The notes: a model not told the origin generated them from the letters alone. Positions 40,401-52,752 are shown, counted from the stretch's first letter. The stretch is 64,000 nucleotides of DNA from Cruorifilaria tuberocauda (GCA_013365365.1 JABVXU010000036.1:1-64000), one strand, 5' to 3'. Numbers and translations: made by a program.

Positions 40401-42227
40401 TACGTTTTACTTTTTTGAAGAAAAAAAGCTTAAATTATTGTTTATTAATTTACTGCTGATTTATTCATTTACTTATCTGTTTGTTTGCTTGAAATAAACG
40501 AAAAAGTTTTAGATGAAGCAATAACAACAAATTTCTACTTTTACTAATCAAAAGATGATTAAATTTATATAGAAAAGAACTAACCGACGTGAAAAACAGC
40601 ATCAATAAGTGATCGCTGTGCTTGCTGTTGTATCTTTCCAAGTGATCGAGCATTCACAACACCAAGATCTCCGTAAATTGCATAGATATATTCATAATTT
40701 GTTAGCTGCTGCATCGCTTTGAATCGATAAAGTGAACTCCAACCGTATTCCGATCCAACATGATACTCTGAACATCTCTTTCTGAAGATATTTGCAGAAG
40801 TTGACTAAATTTTTGAGAAACGATTTTTAATTCAATACTTTTAACTTTACCGAACGGAACTTCCGCACTTATTTAGCTTTTTGCTTATTAAATATTTATT
40901 AGAATGCCAAAAGAATGCATGTAATACATCATATTTTAATTTGATTTTAAACATACGATAAACAGTTCCAGGTATCAGATCGGTGAGTAAAATTCGATGT
41001 ATATATCGTTTACTTCTTCGCTTGCCGCCATCAATGAATAGTACTGAGTTGCCTTTAGCAGACCAGCGTAAATCATTTATACCATATTCCACAACTGATG
41101 AAAATGTATCGTTATAAGTAAGCCAAGTTATCCACATTGATGATACGTTACCTGAAAGATATAAATTAAATTAGATCTCAAAGAACGGAAGAAAAAAATT
41201 TTTAATCCAGCAGCTTCTTTCCTCACTAACTTTTCTCAGCTTTTTCTTTCAGAATTCAACTTTTTTTAACAACAGTTTGGCAATTTTTATCTCTTATCAT
41301 ATTAACAGACCTTAACAGATCTTTCAAATTATTTTAGGTCTATTGGTCTGATTCTTTTCTGCATTATTGTAGAAAACTGAAAATGTTGGTCGAACTGTGA
41401 TTCTGACGATTCTGACTACATAATGTACCAATAATCAGAAATTCATTATTAAATTAAATTTTATCTGATTTAATTTATTTAATATCTAATTAATTCAATT
41501 TTATCTTTAATGTATTTAGAAATCTGTCGTATCGGAAATCATCCGTCTTACAGCTGTGAAAGCTTCGGGATTGTAAGAAGAAAAGCAGTAAAAAAAACTC
41601 ATAAAATGCGGTACGAGAAAATTTGGATGAGAAATCACTAAGCTTTCTTGGAAGAAATGCTTTTTTGTTGCTTCAATAATTTTTCGATAGTTCACTAAAT
41701 CTTTTTTGTTGCTTAAATCAAGCTGCTGAAATACAAAAAATTAGCTAAAAATGTTTGTTTGTAATCAATATGAGATGAAAACGAATTACGAATAAATTAA
41801 TTCGCTTCTAAACTTGATGATTTTTAGATTTTTGACATGCTGTAATTGTCGTTTTTGAAAAACTCTTAAAAATGATAATTGATCAGATTGTTTTAAATTC
41901 ATATTTGAATCATCAAAATTTTCATCCAATCCGGCAGTTCGAAGAAAACCGGAAAAAGTTCCGGCACTAGTTATTTTTTTTATTATCATACTACATTCCT
42001 TTAATTAAGCAAACAAATATCGACTCATAAAATTAATAAGTGATTAAAGATGTACCTCCATAACTGAGAGCAATCTGTTCCGGCTGTGCATAGTAAGGAC
42101 CTTGATTGGCACTTGGAATGATTTTTCGATCGATTGCACGAAATGGTTTCAACAAATTTTTTTCGCATGGAATTTGACTAACGGAAGCTAATATTATTTG
42201 GAGGGGAAGAAGCACTGAAGGGAGCAT
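37413..42227 (-). CDS. ACP7: Purple acid phosphatase, ACP7 type (binuclear metallophosphoesterase)
   Basis: Secreted or lysosomal acid phosphatase with a binuclear metal centre. Minus-strand exons: 42227-42056, 41151-40953, 40781-40585, 40359-40334, 40195-40035, 39724-39610, 39501-39394, 39190-39062, 38866-38798, 38621-38484, 37514-37413; 471 aa. A signal peptide (MLPSVLLPLQIILASVSQ) is followed by an N-terminal fibronectin-like domain (SMWITWLTY; EYGWSS). Metal-site motifs occur in order: YGDLG (D162), GDFAYN (D191 and the charge-transfer Y194), GNHE (N226, H227), GHRPMY (H307) and AHEHSYER (H355, H357). All expected ligands are present, so the enzyme should be active. The GDFAYN motif is carried by a 26-nt exon. 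The 900-nt first intron contains an unrelated ORF (41786-41989). A TTG-initiated longer N-terminus is not needed. Confidence 0.93.
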
Positions 42228-43983
42228 ATCATTGAAGAATGAATAGGCCAAGTGGGAAATAAAAACTGCTGATCAGCTCGATGCAACTACCAATGCTGTT
42301 CCATTCATCGAGACAAAGGTTAGATTGGCAAAGATAATTAATTGGTCGATGTAAAGCAGTTTTGTGCCAACATCTGACAATAACGAAACATAAATATCTA
42401 TCATTTACTTTTTTACTTTCTCGACTTTTTCTGCAGAAAATTTTGCAACAATTAAAATCAGGAAAATATTTTACGGAAAAGTTTTAAAACAACCCTTGTT
42501 TCATCTTATTTTTCGAAAAAAATACAATATTTTCGGCATAGAAAAATGTGAGGAATATGAAAGAGTGAAGAGAAATGTCTCGTCTGGAATTATCAACAAT
42601 TTAATATGTACGCTATCCAACAAATATTTTAGAACAAATGTTATTCGAAAGAATTATAACGACAGGATAATAATAAATGAGTTTCTGCGAGTAAATTGTA
42701 GAATGACGTAGCAATTTGGAATGCCAAAAACTTCAGATGAGAAATTTGATGGAAACGCATTTTTTAATTATGATTATTGATTTGCTAATCCATGATCAGA
42801 TCTTAGATAAAGGAATAAAGCTTCTTTGTTGATTTTTCTTAAGTTTTCGACCCAAATTGGTCAAAGTTAATTTCTTGATTATTAGTGCACATATAATTTC
42901 ATTAGGGCTAATGCAGATATGATTATCTGTAATTTTTTTCGTCATTTGAACAGTTGATTTGGATCGTCCATTTGAAATTTCATATGTAAATTTATGGTGA
43001 CGAAGTAGCGTGGGCACAAAGTATTATCGGATTACTCCTCTACTGATGAGTTTGGTAATATAGATGTCGTCCAAGAGTAGCTCAAAGACGACATATGCCA
43101 TCACCGCCACCATCGTGTACAATCCAAAGGAGGACAAACATCTTTGCGCCCAACTTGCTTAAATTAATTATTCTTTGATTCCCATCAATCTTTATATTAT
43201 TGTTATCTTGATTACCATTTGCTTCACTGTTTTTTAAAGTGATATAACACATTTGAGTCGTGGTTGTTTTTTCATCGATCAGAGACAATAAATTGAGGTA
43301 AGAAAGCCGGAAACTTGAAATTTGTAGTAATTATAGAGAGCAGAAAGAAGCAGGAGTTTTAACTTCAATGCTTGAATGAATTCAAATACCTCCCTATCTT
43401 CTCACTCCTTTGCTATTTATATTTATGCTAATGAATAAAAAATGTCTCTCCTGATATATTTCCACTCTTATTAACATCATTAAAAATACGAAAATTAGAG
43501 GTTAAGTACATGGAGAACACCAGTGCAGATAGAATTGCTCGAGGTCACAGGATGATCCAGAGAGAAAGGGAAAAAAGAGAAGAGGAGGAGAGACCGAACA
43601 AGGGTCATCGTGAATGAGAACGACAACTGGCACTGGTTATCACGCGATATTCACCGCCCTTCTTAGGGTCATTTTGCACTCTGCTTGTTCCATTAATTGT
43701 GCAAATTCTTCATACCTCCTCTATAATCGAGGAAAGGTAAAATGATGGTTTGGCGGGAGGGAGCAACCAGTTCTGTAAGTTTCCCATCAATGGATCATAA
43801 GAAAAGCTCTGACCGCAGTAGTTTCTGCTATACAAGATTTCTGATGAAGAACTTAGTAATGACCTGGTTATGCTGAGAAGATGAATTTTCCCAGCATCTA
43901 CGCCATCTGTTACTTTCTTTTTTTAATAAAACTAAAGTTGATAAGAGAATACAGACAGTTGAAGAGTTAAATTTTCCGTTTAG
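42228..43983. other. Unresolved region upstream of the phosphatase gene
   Basis: No complete gene is supported. Between 42780 and 43290 the minus strand has overlapping open frames: one reading ...LIDEKTTTTQMCYITL, one with SSFGLYTMVAVMAYVVFEL and one with QVGRKDVCPPLDCTRWWR. A plus-strand 32-aa ORF from ATG 43061 lies in the same place after an acceptor-like AATATAG. At 43511-43618 (+) a 35-aa ORF is rich in Arg and Glu; the antisense of the same bases reads like a signal peptide (MTLVRSLLLFSFFPF). These pieces could be exons of an unknown gene or a decayed one. Confidence 0.3.
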
Positions 43984-44337
43984 TCAGCTCATCAGGATAG
44001 CAACAGGTATGAACAACGTGTTTCCTTCCCTTCCGTCCCTTAATTTTTCAGCAGGTAGGTTCTCTATCATTTCCCGTAAAGTTGTGTTGTTTTGTTCCTT
44101 TGCCCCATATGGTGACTCGATCCGGTATACTTCTATCAGTTCACCTACACGGTCTGGAATGACAGGACGTGAGAGAAATGTCTCGGGATGAATCAGTCTA
44201 TCGATATCACTGATACGCCACGGCTCAGACGATCCCTCGGGGAACATGCTCCGCGGGTAGCTCTGCAATTGCAAGGAGGGGAGCACCACTCGCACGAGAC
44301 GGTCCCTGCATCTGTCTGTTTGCGCTGCATTGTTCAT
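43984..44337 (-). CDS. Putative 117-aa protein in a GC-rich island
   Basis: An ATG-initiated frame of 117 aa runs from 44337 to the TGA at 43986-43984. The frame stays open upstream of this ATG to at least 44448, so an earlier start or an upstream exon is possible; a strong donor-like GCG|GTGAGATAA lies upstream near 44483. The composition is protein-like, with few low-complexity runs: MFPEGSSEPWRISDIDRL, HPETFLSRPVIPDRVGEL, LREMIENLPAEKLRDGREG. An internal acceptor-like TTGCAATTGCAG sits near 44267. GC content is much higher than in the flanks and CpGs are frequent. I do not recognise the family. The plus strand is open too (161 aa), but that product is Ser/Pro/Leu-repetitive. Confidence 0.4.
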   Translation of the reverse strand: MNNAAQTDRCRDRLVRVVLPSLQLQSYPRSMFPEGSSEPWRISDIDRLIHPETFLSRPVIPDRVGELIEVYRIESPYGAKEQNNTTLREMIENLPAEKLRDGREGNTLFIPVAILMS

Positions 44338-44499
44338 CTGGAACCCATAGGCCCGCCCACTCGGCGTTGTTGTTGTCGTGGCCGTCTGCACAGCGGCACG
44401 GCACGCACTGGTAGTACTCGGCGGAGGCGCTGCGTGGGTGCTGGACACGATCAGATGACGACGTGGTCGGTGCGTTATCTCACCGCAGACACTCCTCCT

Positions 44500-44640
44500 T
44501 CCTCGCCTCTCTCATCCTGCCCACTGCCTCACCTCCTGCCGACGTGCACTCACCGCTCCCTCCCTCCTTCTCTTCTTCTCTCTCTCCCTCTCACCATTCT
44601 TTCATTCATTCATTCATCCATTCATTCACTCATTTCTAGT
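44500..44640. repeat. Pyrimidine-rich tract and TTCA tetranucleotide repeat
   Basis: CT-rich sequence (44500-44595) runs into repeated TTCA units (about 44598-44632). It borders the GC-rich island and may be a promoter-type or slippage-prone sequence. Confidence 0.7.
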
Positions 44641-44840
44641 AGGGATAATTTGCATAATCTGAATGTTCTATAAGTTTCTTACAAGCATATCATTCCGAAG
44701 AATGTCTTGGAAACGGTATTGTACGGATGAGTTTTAACTGAATAACTTACAGTAGGACTTGCTCAAATCTTACAGTTTCCTTCTTGTTATACCTACTGTT
44801 ATTCTCATTCAAAAGCACTTCACCCATCCATGATTAGAAT

Positions 44841-45032
44841 TTATTTGTTGAAAGGAAGAAGCATTCTCGAGCTTTTTGATAGCAAAATATCTGTTAGAAT
44901 ATGTTCTATCTTTTGTATTTTTTCATCTATCATCTTCATTATCGTCTCTAGTAAATTTCCATCTTGTTTTAAGAGAGATGGGAATACACTTAAATTATGT
45001 TCAGGAAATGACCTTCGTATTGCATGTGTGGT
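44841..45032 (-). CDS. Candidate terminal exon, helical protein (unknown)
   Basis: After an acceptor-like CACAGCTCAG the minus strand is open for 63 codons to TAA at 44843-44841. The translation (for example SLLKQDGNLLETIMKMIDEK) is amphipathic and looks like a helix or coiled coil. No upstream exon was confirmed. The plus strand carries an equally long ATG ORF (44831-45036) with a hydrophobic segment, so the strand is uncertain. Confidence 0.25.
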   Translation of the reverse strand, partial: TTHAIRRSFPEHNLSVFPSLLKQDGNLLETIMKMIDEKIQKIEHILTDILLSKSSRMLLPFNK

Positions 45033-46383
45033 CTGAGCTGTGATCAATGATTTTGTTATTTAAATAAATAAAATATCCCAAGTTTATTGCAATTATCGTT
45101 ATCAATATCGATTTTTTCATCAAACTGAATTTACAAGGTGAATCACTCAGTAGATATTGCTAAAAATGAAAAACTAGTTCATGCTTTTTCAAATTTTATG
45201 TTCAGTGGAATGTTGTTGTAAAATTACCGACACTTATTTCTATTAATTTTTTTAAATTCCTCTTTAATTACTATTTCTTCATAATATTTTATGAATATAT
45301 TGAGGAGTTAAACTTTACTTTTCAATATTAAGATCGTTTTTCAAGCAAACAGAAGTTCATGGAATTTATAATGGCAAATATTTTTGTTTGCTCTGCACTT
45401 ATTCACTATAGTTATCAGTATTTTGGCATTTTTTGTAAACATCTTGCAAAATGCCAGTACTGCTGTTTGCTCAGATAATCAGTAATCTTTGTCGTTTTGT
45501 TGATTCATTCCATTCCTTCATCATTAATAAAGTACTTAAATATCATTGCTGTTTAATGGTATGAAATCACTCCGATATTGTCAAAGCTGTTTGTTTACTC
45601 ATTTTATCAGTTTTTTTTAATTCAAATCTAAGTGTTGTAAAATTGCATATATGCTTTTTCTATGAAAATATGAAAATTGCAAATAAATTTTAGTTTTGTT
45701 TGACGGTTGGTCATTTTTTGGGCCTTGCATTAATTTTACATTTTCAGGGAATCCAAGGCAGGAGCCGAATAGGGTCGTACCTATCCGGTAGTAGCAGCAA
45801 TAGCAACAGTATGATATGACATATAGAACGGTGTAGAGATCTGGTAGTTGAAATTTTTCAGTTTGTGGCACAATAGCTGCTTCAAAAGGTTACTCAGTAT
45901 TGTCAATCGTGATTCATTTCGATTTTCTGAAAATGCAATTTGCATTGATATGAATAGTTCCAAATAATAATTCAATTTCTGAAAATGCTTTGAAATTTTC
46001 CAGGGATTAAGATTTTTTCAGTTCTTAATGGGGGATTAATTTTTCTTCTTGGTATTAGTTCATTTTTACTGATTGTGATCAGTAATGTTCGTGGTTGTCT
46101 ACGGATGTTTTCAATTTTGAATCAATAAATATAAACTGCGATTACAATCTGGGGCTTAGATACTTTTTAGTTTCAAATAATAAATTCTCTTTCGTGTTAT
46201 AATATATATTAGCATTATTTCAATACTTAAGAACTTTGTACTTTACTTGACAAGATATCAAGCGAAAAACTATTCTAAAAAAGTTAAATGAGCTCAAGTT
46301 CTTCTCATAGTTTCAAAAGGTTGATTTCTTCTTTACTAAATAAATAAATAGAATTGGACGATTGGACGAGAACTGAACTATAA

Positions 46384-49314
46384 TTAGCCATATTTTAAAC
46401 ATTTTGAATAATTTTCATATTTGTAAGTGATCAAATGATGTTGTACTAAATATTGCAACTTTGATTTCAGATTCCTTCCCAAACTTTGTGGTAATCTTGT
46501 GCCTCTAGATCCTGTTAATCACCGAGACCAAGGAACAAGATGTTGACATCAGTATGGGTAATTAAGACGAAAGCGGATGTCGACGCACAAAGTTGAAGCG
46601 ATTTTAGATTGTTATTTACCGGGAATGACTTGCTTTTTATCTAATAAACCATCCAAATTTATTATTTTCACTTTAAGGATATTACACTCTTTATAATCCA
46701 GTAGGTCTCTTAGTTTTTGCAAATTTTTGAGGATGGTGATGGCGGGAGATCCATATAGGCACATGATGTTTTCTTCGGCATAGCTATAGCAGTAATCCTG
46801 AAATATATAGTGGTTTTTTATTGTTTCTTTTTATAATTGCAGTTTTGCAGGTAGAGTTAGATGTAACAAATAGTAAAAATATAGTTCTCATGCATAATTC
46901 TAGAAACTTTAACAAAAATATTCAAATTTATTTTATTTTCTGAAATTAAAGCACCATAAAAGTAAGAATGAATAAGAATGAATGTAATTTTAATTTTTAA
47001 GTACTTTAAAATATTTTTATTGTTTCTTTCTCTTCCTGCAAGCTATTCTTCGACGTTAAAAAGTGGGAGATCTTTTTATTTCTTTCGTTTGTTTATCACT
47101 GGAGAAATAGGTGCTGAGTATATTTCTAGTATTGAAATGAATAATGTATAGTTTAATCTTGTTCTTTTCCTTTTAAAGTAACATCCATTATCATTCAACT
47201 GAGATTTAGAATAGAAAATTGAAATATGCAAATTCTTATATATGTTTCTTTTGATTGTCTTTCAATGTATATGTCTTTCAACTTCGTGTTTTCAAAGGTA
47301 CTTTTATTTCCAACCGATGTATTTTAATTTTTTCTTATTTTCGTTTCAAATTAATTGCTTACATTCTTTTCTGCTCTTTCTGTTTTATATTTTTTTTATT
47401 TAATATTTCGATTTTGTAAGTTTAAGCAAGAATTGAATAGCCGTTCATTCACCAGTGTAAACGGGTTCACGTAAGGTGGTCCTGGAGAGATGCGTTGCTG
47501 TCCGGAGAATTTTCTGAAGAACTATGTTTTTTTTGAATGAGATTGTTTTAGTTTCACAGAAATATTTGATTTTGATGATAATTTTTACGTGTTCTTCAAA
47601 ATTTCTCTAGACAACAGCGTAAAGTTCCAGAAAAATATTCAGTAAAGTTCTTTTCAATGAACTTTGTAGCAATAAATTTCTGGGACAGCACAAATCCGGG
47701 ACCTAGGTGGGATGGCCGGCCATTCGATTGATATTTTTTAAATCCTCTTAAGATTTGCACTCTTTCATCATCTCCCATATGATATTAATATTATGCACTG
47801 GTAGTATCTCATTGGTTGGCCAAACTCTTTCATAATTACTTTTTTTATGGTGCATTTTCCCAGGTGCACTCGTGTGAAATTTGTTATGGTAGACGTTAGC
47901 AAGTATTCTTTTCTGATATTTTACGGTAATTGAGTGAAAATGAGCATTAAGAGATTGTTTCAAAATTGTTGCATATCTCGAAGTCCCTTTTCAGTACAAA
48001 TGTTTGGCTAGCAGTTCTCTATTGTTTTTATTAAATTTTAGACAAAGAAGTGTACTTATGCGTCTATTTTTTTTTGCACTTCACGATTTGTAGTACAATT
48101 ATGGTGCATGCACAACGAAGTTAGGTACTTCCTGATTCTTTTTTTTAAAGCGAGATATTCTAACGTACACCAAGCATCACCACTCTCAAATTTTTCTTAA
48201 AATTTTCAAAGTGCTTCTGGAGAGATTCTATAATCAAGTTAAGGGTTTTTAGTAAAAATGAAAAGACGACTATGAACATTTATTCAGGTGATACTTGTAA
48301 TATTATTTTTCTCTATCTTTTTTGCACCAGTTTCTAAATTTGCTTCCTTAATTCATTTTTTCATCTACCAATCAGCAATCACTGCCACAGGTTTCTGTAC
48401 ATTATTGCTTTCATATGTTAAGTCAGCATCTTTCTTATTTTCTTGAATCATCATTACACTGGGATTTCCAATAAAAATTTGTGTTGTTAGCGCTTTCTTT
48501 AATCTTGACAATATTCATATAACAGAGTCCGAAAGTTTGTGTTTAAAAGCATTTTCATCTGCTAAAGTGCACTACATCATGAAATTCCACAAAATGTTTA
48601 GACAATTTCAACTTCATCAGAAAGTGACTTTTGAAGATTTTTTATCAATTTCATGCGATAATGATACATAACAAAATATTAATATAAAAATTGAAGCAAA
48701 TGTGAACTCTTACATAAGTTTAAAACCGAAATAAGTGTTTATGAAAGAGTTTTCTAGGTTTCCAGTTTTACATTTATGCAATCTAATAATTCGAATTACT
48801 CTTTTCTGAAAAAATTACTCACAAAGCTCTCCGAATTCAGTGTGATGCAAAACTGATCGAACCACAATATCATGGATTTGATGTTGTAACGAGGATCAAT
48901 CATTTTTCGACGAGATGAGGAATACAACTAGAGCCACAAAATAGATTTGCATCCATATCAGAAATTAACTTTTAACAAGTTCCTGTCTATCATATTCCAT
49001 TCCGGTTGGCTATTAAGGTTTTTCGCATTTATTATGTTTTAACATTCCCGGTCGTTTGAATATGAATTAACGTTTGCTATTCCAAAATATGAATGTACTT
49101 GCGAGCCTAATATTGCATTACCACATGAATCTTTCCTAATTCAAATAATCTTTACTGACCCGAATCCCTGTTCCAATTATACAAACGTGAATGCAGCGTT
49201 ACCATTCTCATTTCCATTAAATGTTATTGTACCGAACGTGGTAAATCAACTCCGAAGCACTGAATCTTCTCACTTTGAAATCCATCAGAAGACAGTTTAA
49301 CAGAGTCGATAACT
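46384..49314 (-). CDS. Candidate multi-exon gene of unknown function (5' end not found)
   Basis: Six exon-like segments on the minus strand have consensus splice sites and compatible phases: 49314-49233, 48927-48823 (donor TTT|GTGAGT), 48561-48524, 47513-47453, 46797-46620 (acceptor TATATTTCAG, donor CCCG|GTAAAT) and 46511-46384, ending at TAA. They join to about 197 residues, with stretches such as RRKMIDPRYNIKSMILWFDQ, QQRISPGPPYVNPFTL, YCYSYAEENIMCLYGSPAIT and SRGTRLPQSLGRNLKS. I recognise no domain. The first exon, the start codon and the 38-nt exon at 48561 are the weakest points. Chance joining cannot be excluded, but six consecutive phase matches are hard to get from noise. Confidence 0.35.
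47540..48523 (-). other. Interrupted coding-like frames (possible decayed element)
   Basis: In the longest intron of the candidate gene above, the minus strand shows protein-like translation broken by stops and frame changes. Open pieces occur at 47748-47963 (71 codons) and 47596-47778 (with GRPSHLGPGFVLSQKF). Others include VMMIQENKKDADLTYESN and ESGDAWCTLEYLALKKR. This is what an old mobile element or pseudogene looks like, but no transposase or polymerase motif was recognised. Confidence 0.25.
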
Positions 49315-50173
49315 CTAAATGTACATTTCTAAATTTAAAAAGAAACAATACTTCTAACAAAACTTAAAATTTCAAAGCAAAACAACGTAAGCAGAAATAA
49401 CAGTTATGAACAAGTCGTACAACTGGAAGCTGGAAGAGCCAATAAAACGAAAAAGCGATCAATTTTATAATCAAAGAAATCTCTTGGCCTCGGATCACTT
49501 CGATTGGAGCTCAACTGATACGGAAGGTTAAGTCACCATATCGAGGTTTAAGCTGTAATACACATTTCAAAATATCGAAATTTCGTGACAAAGAAGTATC
49601 ATAAAACGGCGAACCTATACAAAACAATCGTGAGTCGGCAATTAATTTAAAAATAAAACATATTTGGCGTATATAAAACATATGACGAACTGTATTTCAA
49701 AATCTTTAACTGTGAATCTTTTTGGAGAGAAATAATATCAATGTTCTAAGCACTACTATCAGATGATATTTCAAAACAATTGACTAATAATATTAAAAAG
49801 AAAACCAATTTCCTAAGTTGCTACTTCAGAATGGAATCAAAAGAAAAATACTTAAAAAAGTACAATCATGAATAGTTGATGCAACCACTGTTGCCCTCTC
49901 TGCGATTCATTTTCAATTCTCGTAATAATAGTTTCCAAAACAGAATTATTTAATGCTTAAAAACATTACTGAAAAGAAACATACTTTTACATGAGAGATT
50001 TAAATAGCGATCCATAAAAATAAAAAAGCCAAATAAAATAATGCACATAAAATAGTTAAAGAAAGGCTTGCCGAATCATTCATAAAAAAGGCGATATAGA
50101 ATTTGAAAATATTTTAAATGCTCACATGATAAACAAACAACAAACTATGCAATATGTACTATAATGGATAAAA
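49315..50173. other. Unresolved spacer with a plus-strand first-exon candidate
   Basis: At 49406-49526 (+) an ATG exon of 40 codons follows an acceptor-like GAAATAACAG and ends at a GAAG|GTTAAG donor. It reads KLEEPIKRKSDQFYNQRN and LASDHFDWSSTDTE, which looks like a real cytosolic N-terminus. No downstream exon could be joined. The rest is AT-rich without features. Confidence 0.25.
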
Positions 50174-52752
50174 TCATAAAAGTTTCAGTTCACCAGTGAC
50201 TAAATCAATTAAATGAGTTGGACCAAAGATGCCGAGAACAGTTCGTGAGCCAGAAGGAATCTGTGTACGTCCAGCATCGGATACTATGTAAGCAAACAAA
50301 CCCTGAAAATGTAACAGTATTGTAATTGCGGTAAATTAAGAGAGAGATGAGAAGCAAATATATTTATTTAGAATCAGTTATGCAATGTATATTCAGATTT
50401 TATTTTAAAACAGTACATATTTCCCAATCGAATAAATATAATGAATATGACAAAATAGAATTAGTATTGTGTTATTCGATATAAATTAACATTATGCACA
50501 CAAATTAGCGCTTCGAAAAATTAATCGCACTAAATGCTAAATGTTTTCTTTAGTGTACCTAGTTCGAAAACTTAATAACTGAAAAAATAAAAACATCACA
50601 TGTATTCTAATTTCTGAACAAATTCTATATATCCAAGAATTTAAAGTTACCAAATCCTTCGCTTGTTTGAAAAAATCGAGAAGCATTTCCGTGTTATGAC
50701 CTTTAACAACTACTTTTATTTCTCCTGATATTCTCCAAGCATCTAATGCACGTTGTCCCTGAAGTACATAATTTGAATTTCCATAAAAGTAGCAAAATCT
50801 AAAATTATGATGGAAGCAATTTTTCTGAAATGATCTCTTTACAAAGTATGTTATAAAAAACCATTACTAACATCTTCGCTTCTTTGCGCAAGCCGATAAA
50901 CACCAAGTGTTGCATGACCAACTTGAGCAGCCAACTTTCCTGCTCCCATTTTAAGGCTCATATTAACAACGAAGACCATTTTATGCTGTCTATTTATAAC
51001 ATTTGTAGCATGAATTCCTGAAATACAATACCTGCAAACATTTTTTAAATGAAACGCGATACAGTACACCTGATTTTCAGATTCCTATCGATTCATTATA
51101 GTATAACAAAAAAAGGCTCAAAAATTTATAAATGTGGAAACAAACCGCCCATTGAATTCTGCTCTTCGTCTGATTCAAAATCGCTTTCGTTACTGTGCTC
51201 TAAGATCCAATTTATCGCTGCTTCAGCTCCACCAATTTCTAAAAACGATATATCTTATTGCAAATGAAGCATATGTCCAGGAATCTATATCTCTGCGTGA
51301 CACTTTCAAAAGATTTTCAGCCTTCAGTGGCTTGTCATTAGGCAAAAATACAAAAATTAAGTACCTTTGGTCTTTGATATAGCTAAGACAGCAATAGTTT
51401 CTTCAAATCCCAATTGTAATATTTCAGCTAGCAGAGTGGGATCTATAAGATCTTCCTTATTTTCCGGATCGGCAGGGTGTGAACAACTGGTGCCAGCGAT
51501 TAAAGCCTGAGCCGATGAAATATCCGGATCCAATAAGTTTGACGCCACTAAAATAATATTTCAGAGTATGCAATCAGATTATGAATATTACTTTCATCAA
51601 ATAGTACATCAATAAAATTTATTTGATAAATGAAATGCACAGCACAAACCAAACGGATTTTTTATTAGAAAATACAAGCTAAAAAAATGAAAGCAATATA
51701 TTGTTTTTTATGATCTCTTAGACATCACGAAAAATTTGACAGAATTATGATCAAGTACAACAAAACCATGTTCCATTGGATCACAAGATTATTTCAGTAC
51801 ATTAAAATTGATTTTACTGCATTTACCTAACTGAGAAGATTCAGCCGTCGTGTACAAAGTTTCCTGATTAAAATCTGGAACGGCAGGAACGTAAAAAGAT
51901 TGAGCAGCAACAGCAGTTTGTATGGAAGATATGGAAGAGCTTGCTGGATCTAATATAGGCTGTGTTAATTGACTTGCAGGCGCAGAAGATGATGGGAAAC
52001 TTGTTTGGTGATCAATAGTAGGGTCGGCAATAAGTTGAATGTTTACTCTTTCTGAAGAAGGACCTTATCAAAAACGTTGTACCAACTTTGACCAAATCCA
52101 TAATTTATATTTTGACAAATTAAATTATTTAGGAAAAATTTACCGTTTGTAGAAGCGCGCGGAAAGTCGGAGTCTGGAGGGGATGAAATTACAGGCGTTC
52201 GCTCACTACCTCGAACAGCTTCCCTACTTGTATTTGGAAAACCAGGTGGAGGTGGAGGTGCCTCACTGAAATCACCGGACGAACCTACTCCGGGATCAGT
52301 TGCTGGTATGCTGCAAAAATAATTATTTCATGGAACACGAACTCACTCACAAACAAAATAAATATGTTCAAGTGATGATGTAAATCATGTTTAGTAATCA
52401 TTGCAAATTTATTCTGAATAACGTTAATAATACGATATTAAAACCACATCTCGAAGGGAGTGCTATTTAAAGATGAAGGAAATTGTTACGCCAAAATACT
52501 TTCAACATAAGTAAAAAGCAGAGTTATGGAATTAGAACTTTACGTAAATGTTTGAGATGCATTCCATGAATAACATTTAATAATGAAGCAGGAAAAACTA
52601 TTAATTATAGAATATATTTAATAAGCTATTAATTGTATAATATTAATCATAAATTTAATGTTTACTATACCTAGTAAAAATCAGGCTGCCTTAAATTTTT
52701 CAAAAGCAAAAATTAACCTCTGAAAATCCTCGTCTGGTAATTCGTCTGACAT
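50174..52752 (-). CDS. PTRH2: Peptidyl-tRNA hydrolase 2 with N-terminal UBA-like domain
   Basis: PTH2 enzymes free stalled peptidyl-tRNA. Minus-strand exons: 52752-52718, 52310-52144, 52051-51827, 51547-51365, 51238-51146, 51017-50872, 50758-50651, 50302-50174; all phases fit, giving 361 aa. Residues 1-140 are disordered and Pro/Ser-rich (a run of five prolines near residue 28). A UBA-like domain lies at about 179-218 ([19 protein letters not shown] ... AAINWILEH), followed by an acidic linker. The PTH2 domain covers 246-361, with the signature [30 protein letters not shown] and [16 protein letters not shown] ... GP. This layout occurs in some nematode PTH2 proteins, whereas vertebrate PTRH2 has a membrane anchor instead. 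The ATG follows GTTTAG directly; that TAG is also the stop codon of the 77-aa ORF upstream. Confidence 0.9.

Noticed and set aside
41786..41989. 67-aa minus-strand ORF between phosphatase exons 1 and 2
   Set aside because: Exons 1 and 2 join in phase without it and the translation has no phosphatase features.
44188..44673. 161-aa plus-strand ORF in the GC-rich island
   Set aside because: Its second half is translated CT and TTCA repeat, giving Ser/Leu/Pro runs; the minus frame looks more like protein.
46472..46550. Plus-strand exon-like frame after TTTGATTTCAG
   Set aside because: It overlaps minus-strand exon 46511-46384, which has a better phase context with two neighbouring exons.
47540..48523. 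Mariner, Tc1 or BEL/Pao element
   Set aside because: No DDE/D catalytic blocks, terminal inverted repeats or reverse-transcriptase motifs could be seen, so no family name is given.
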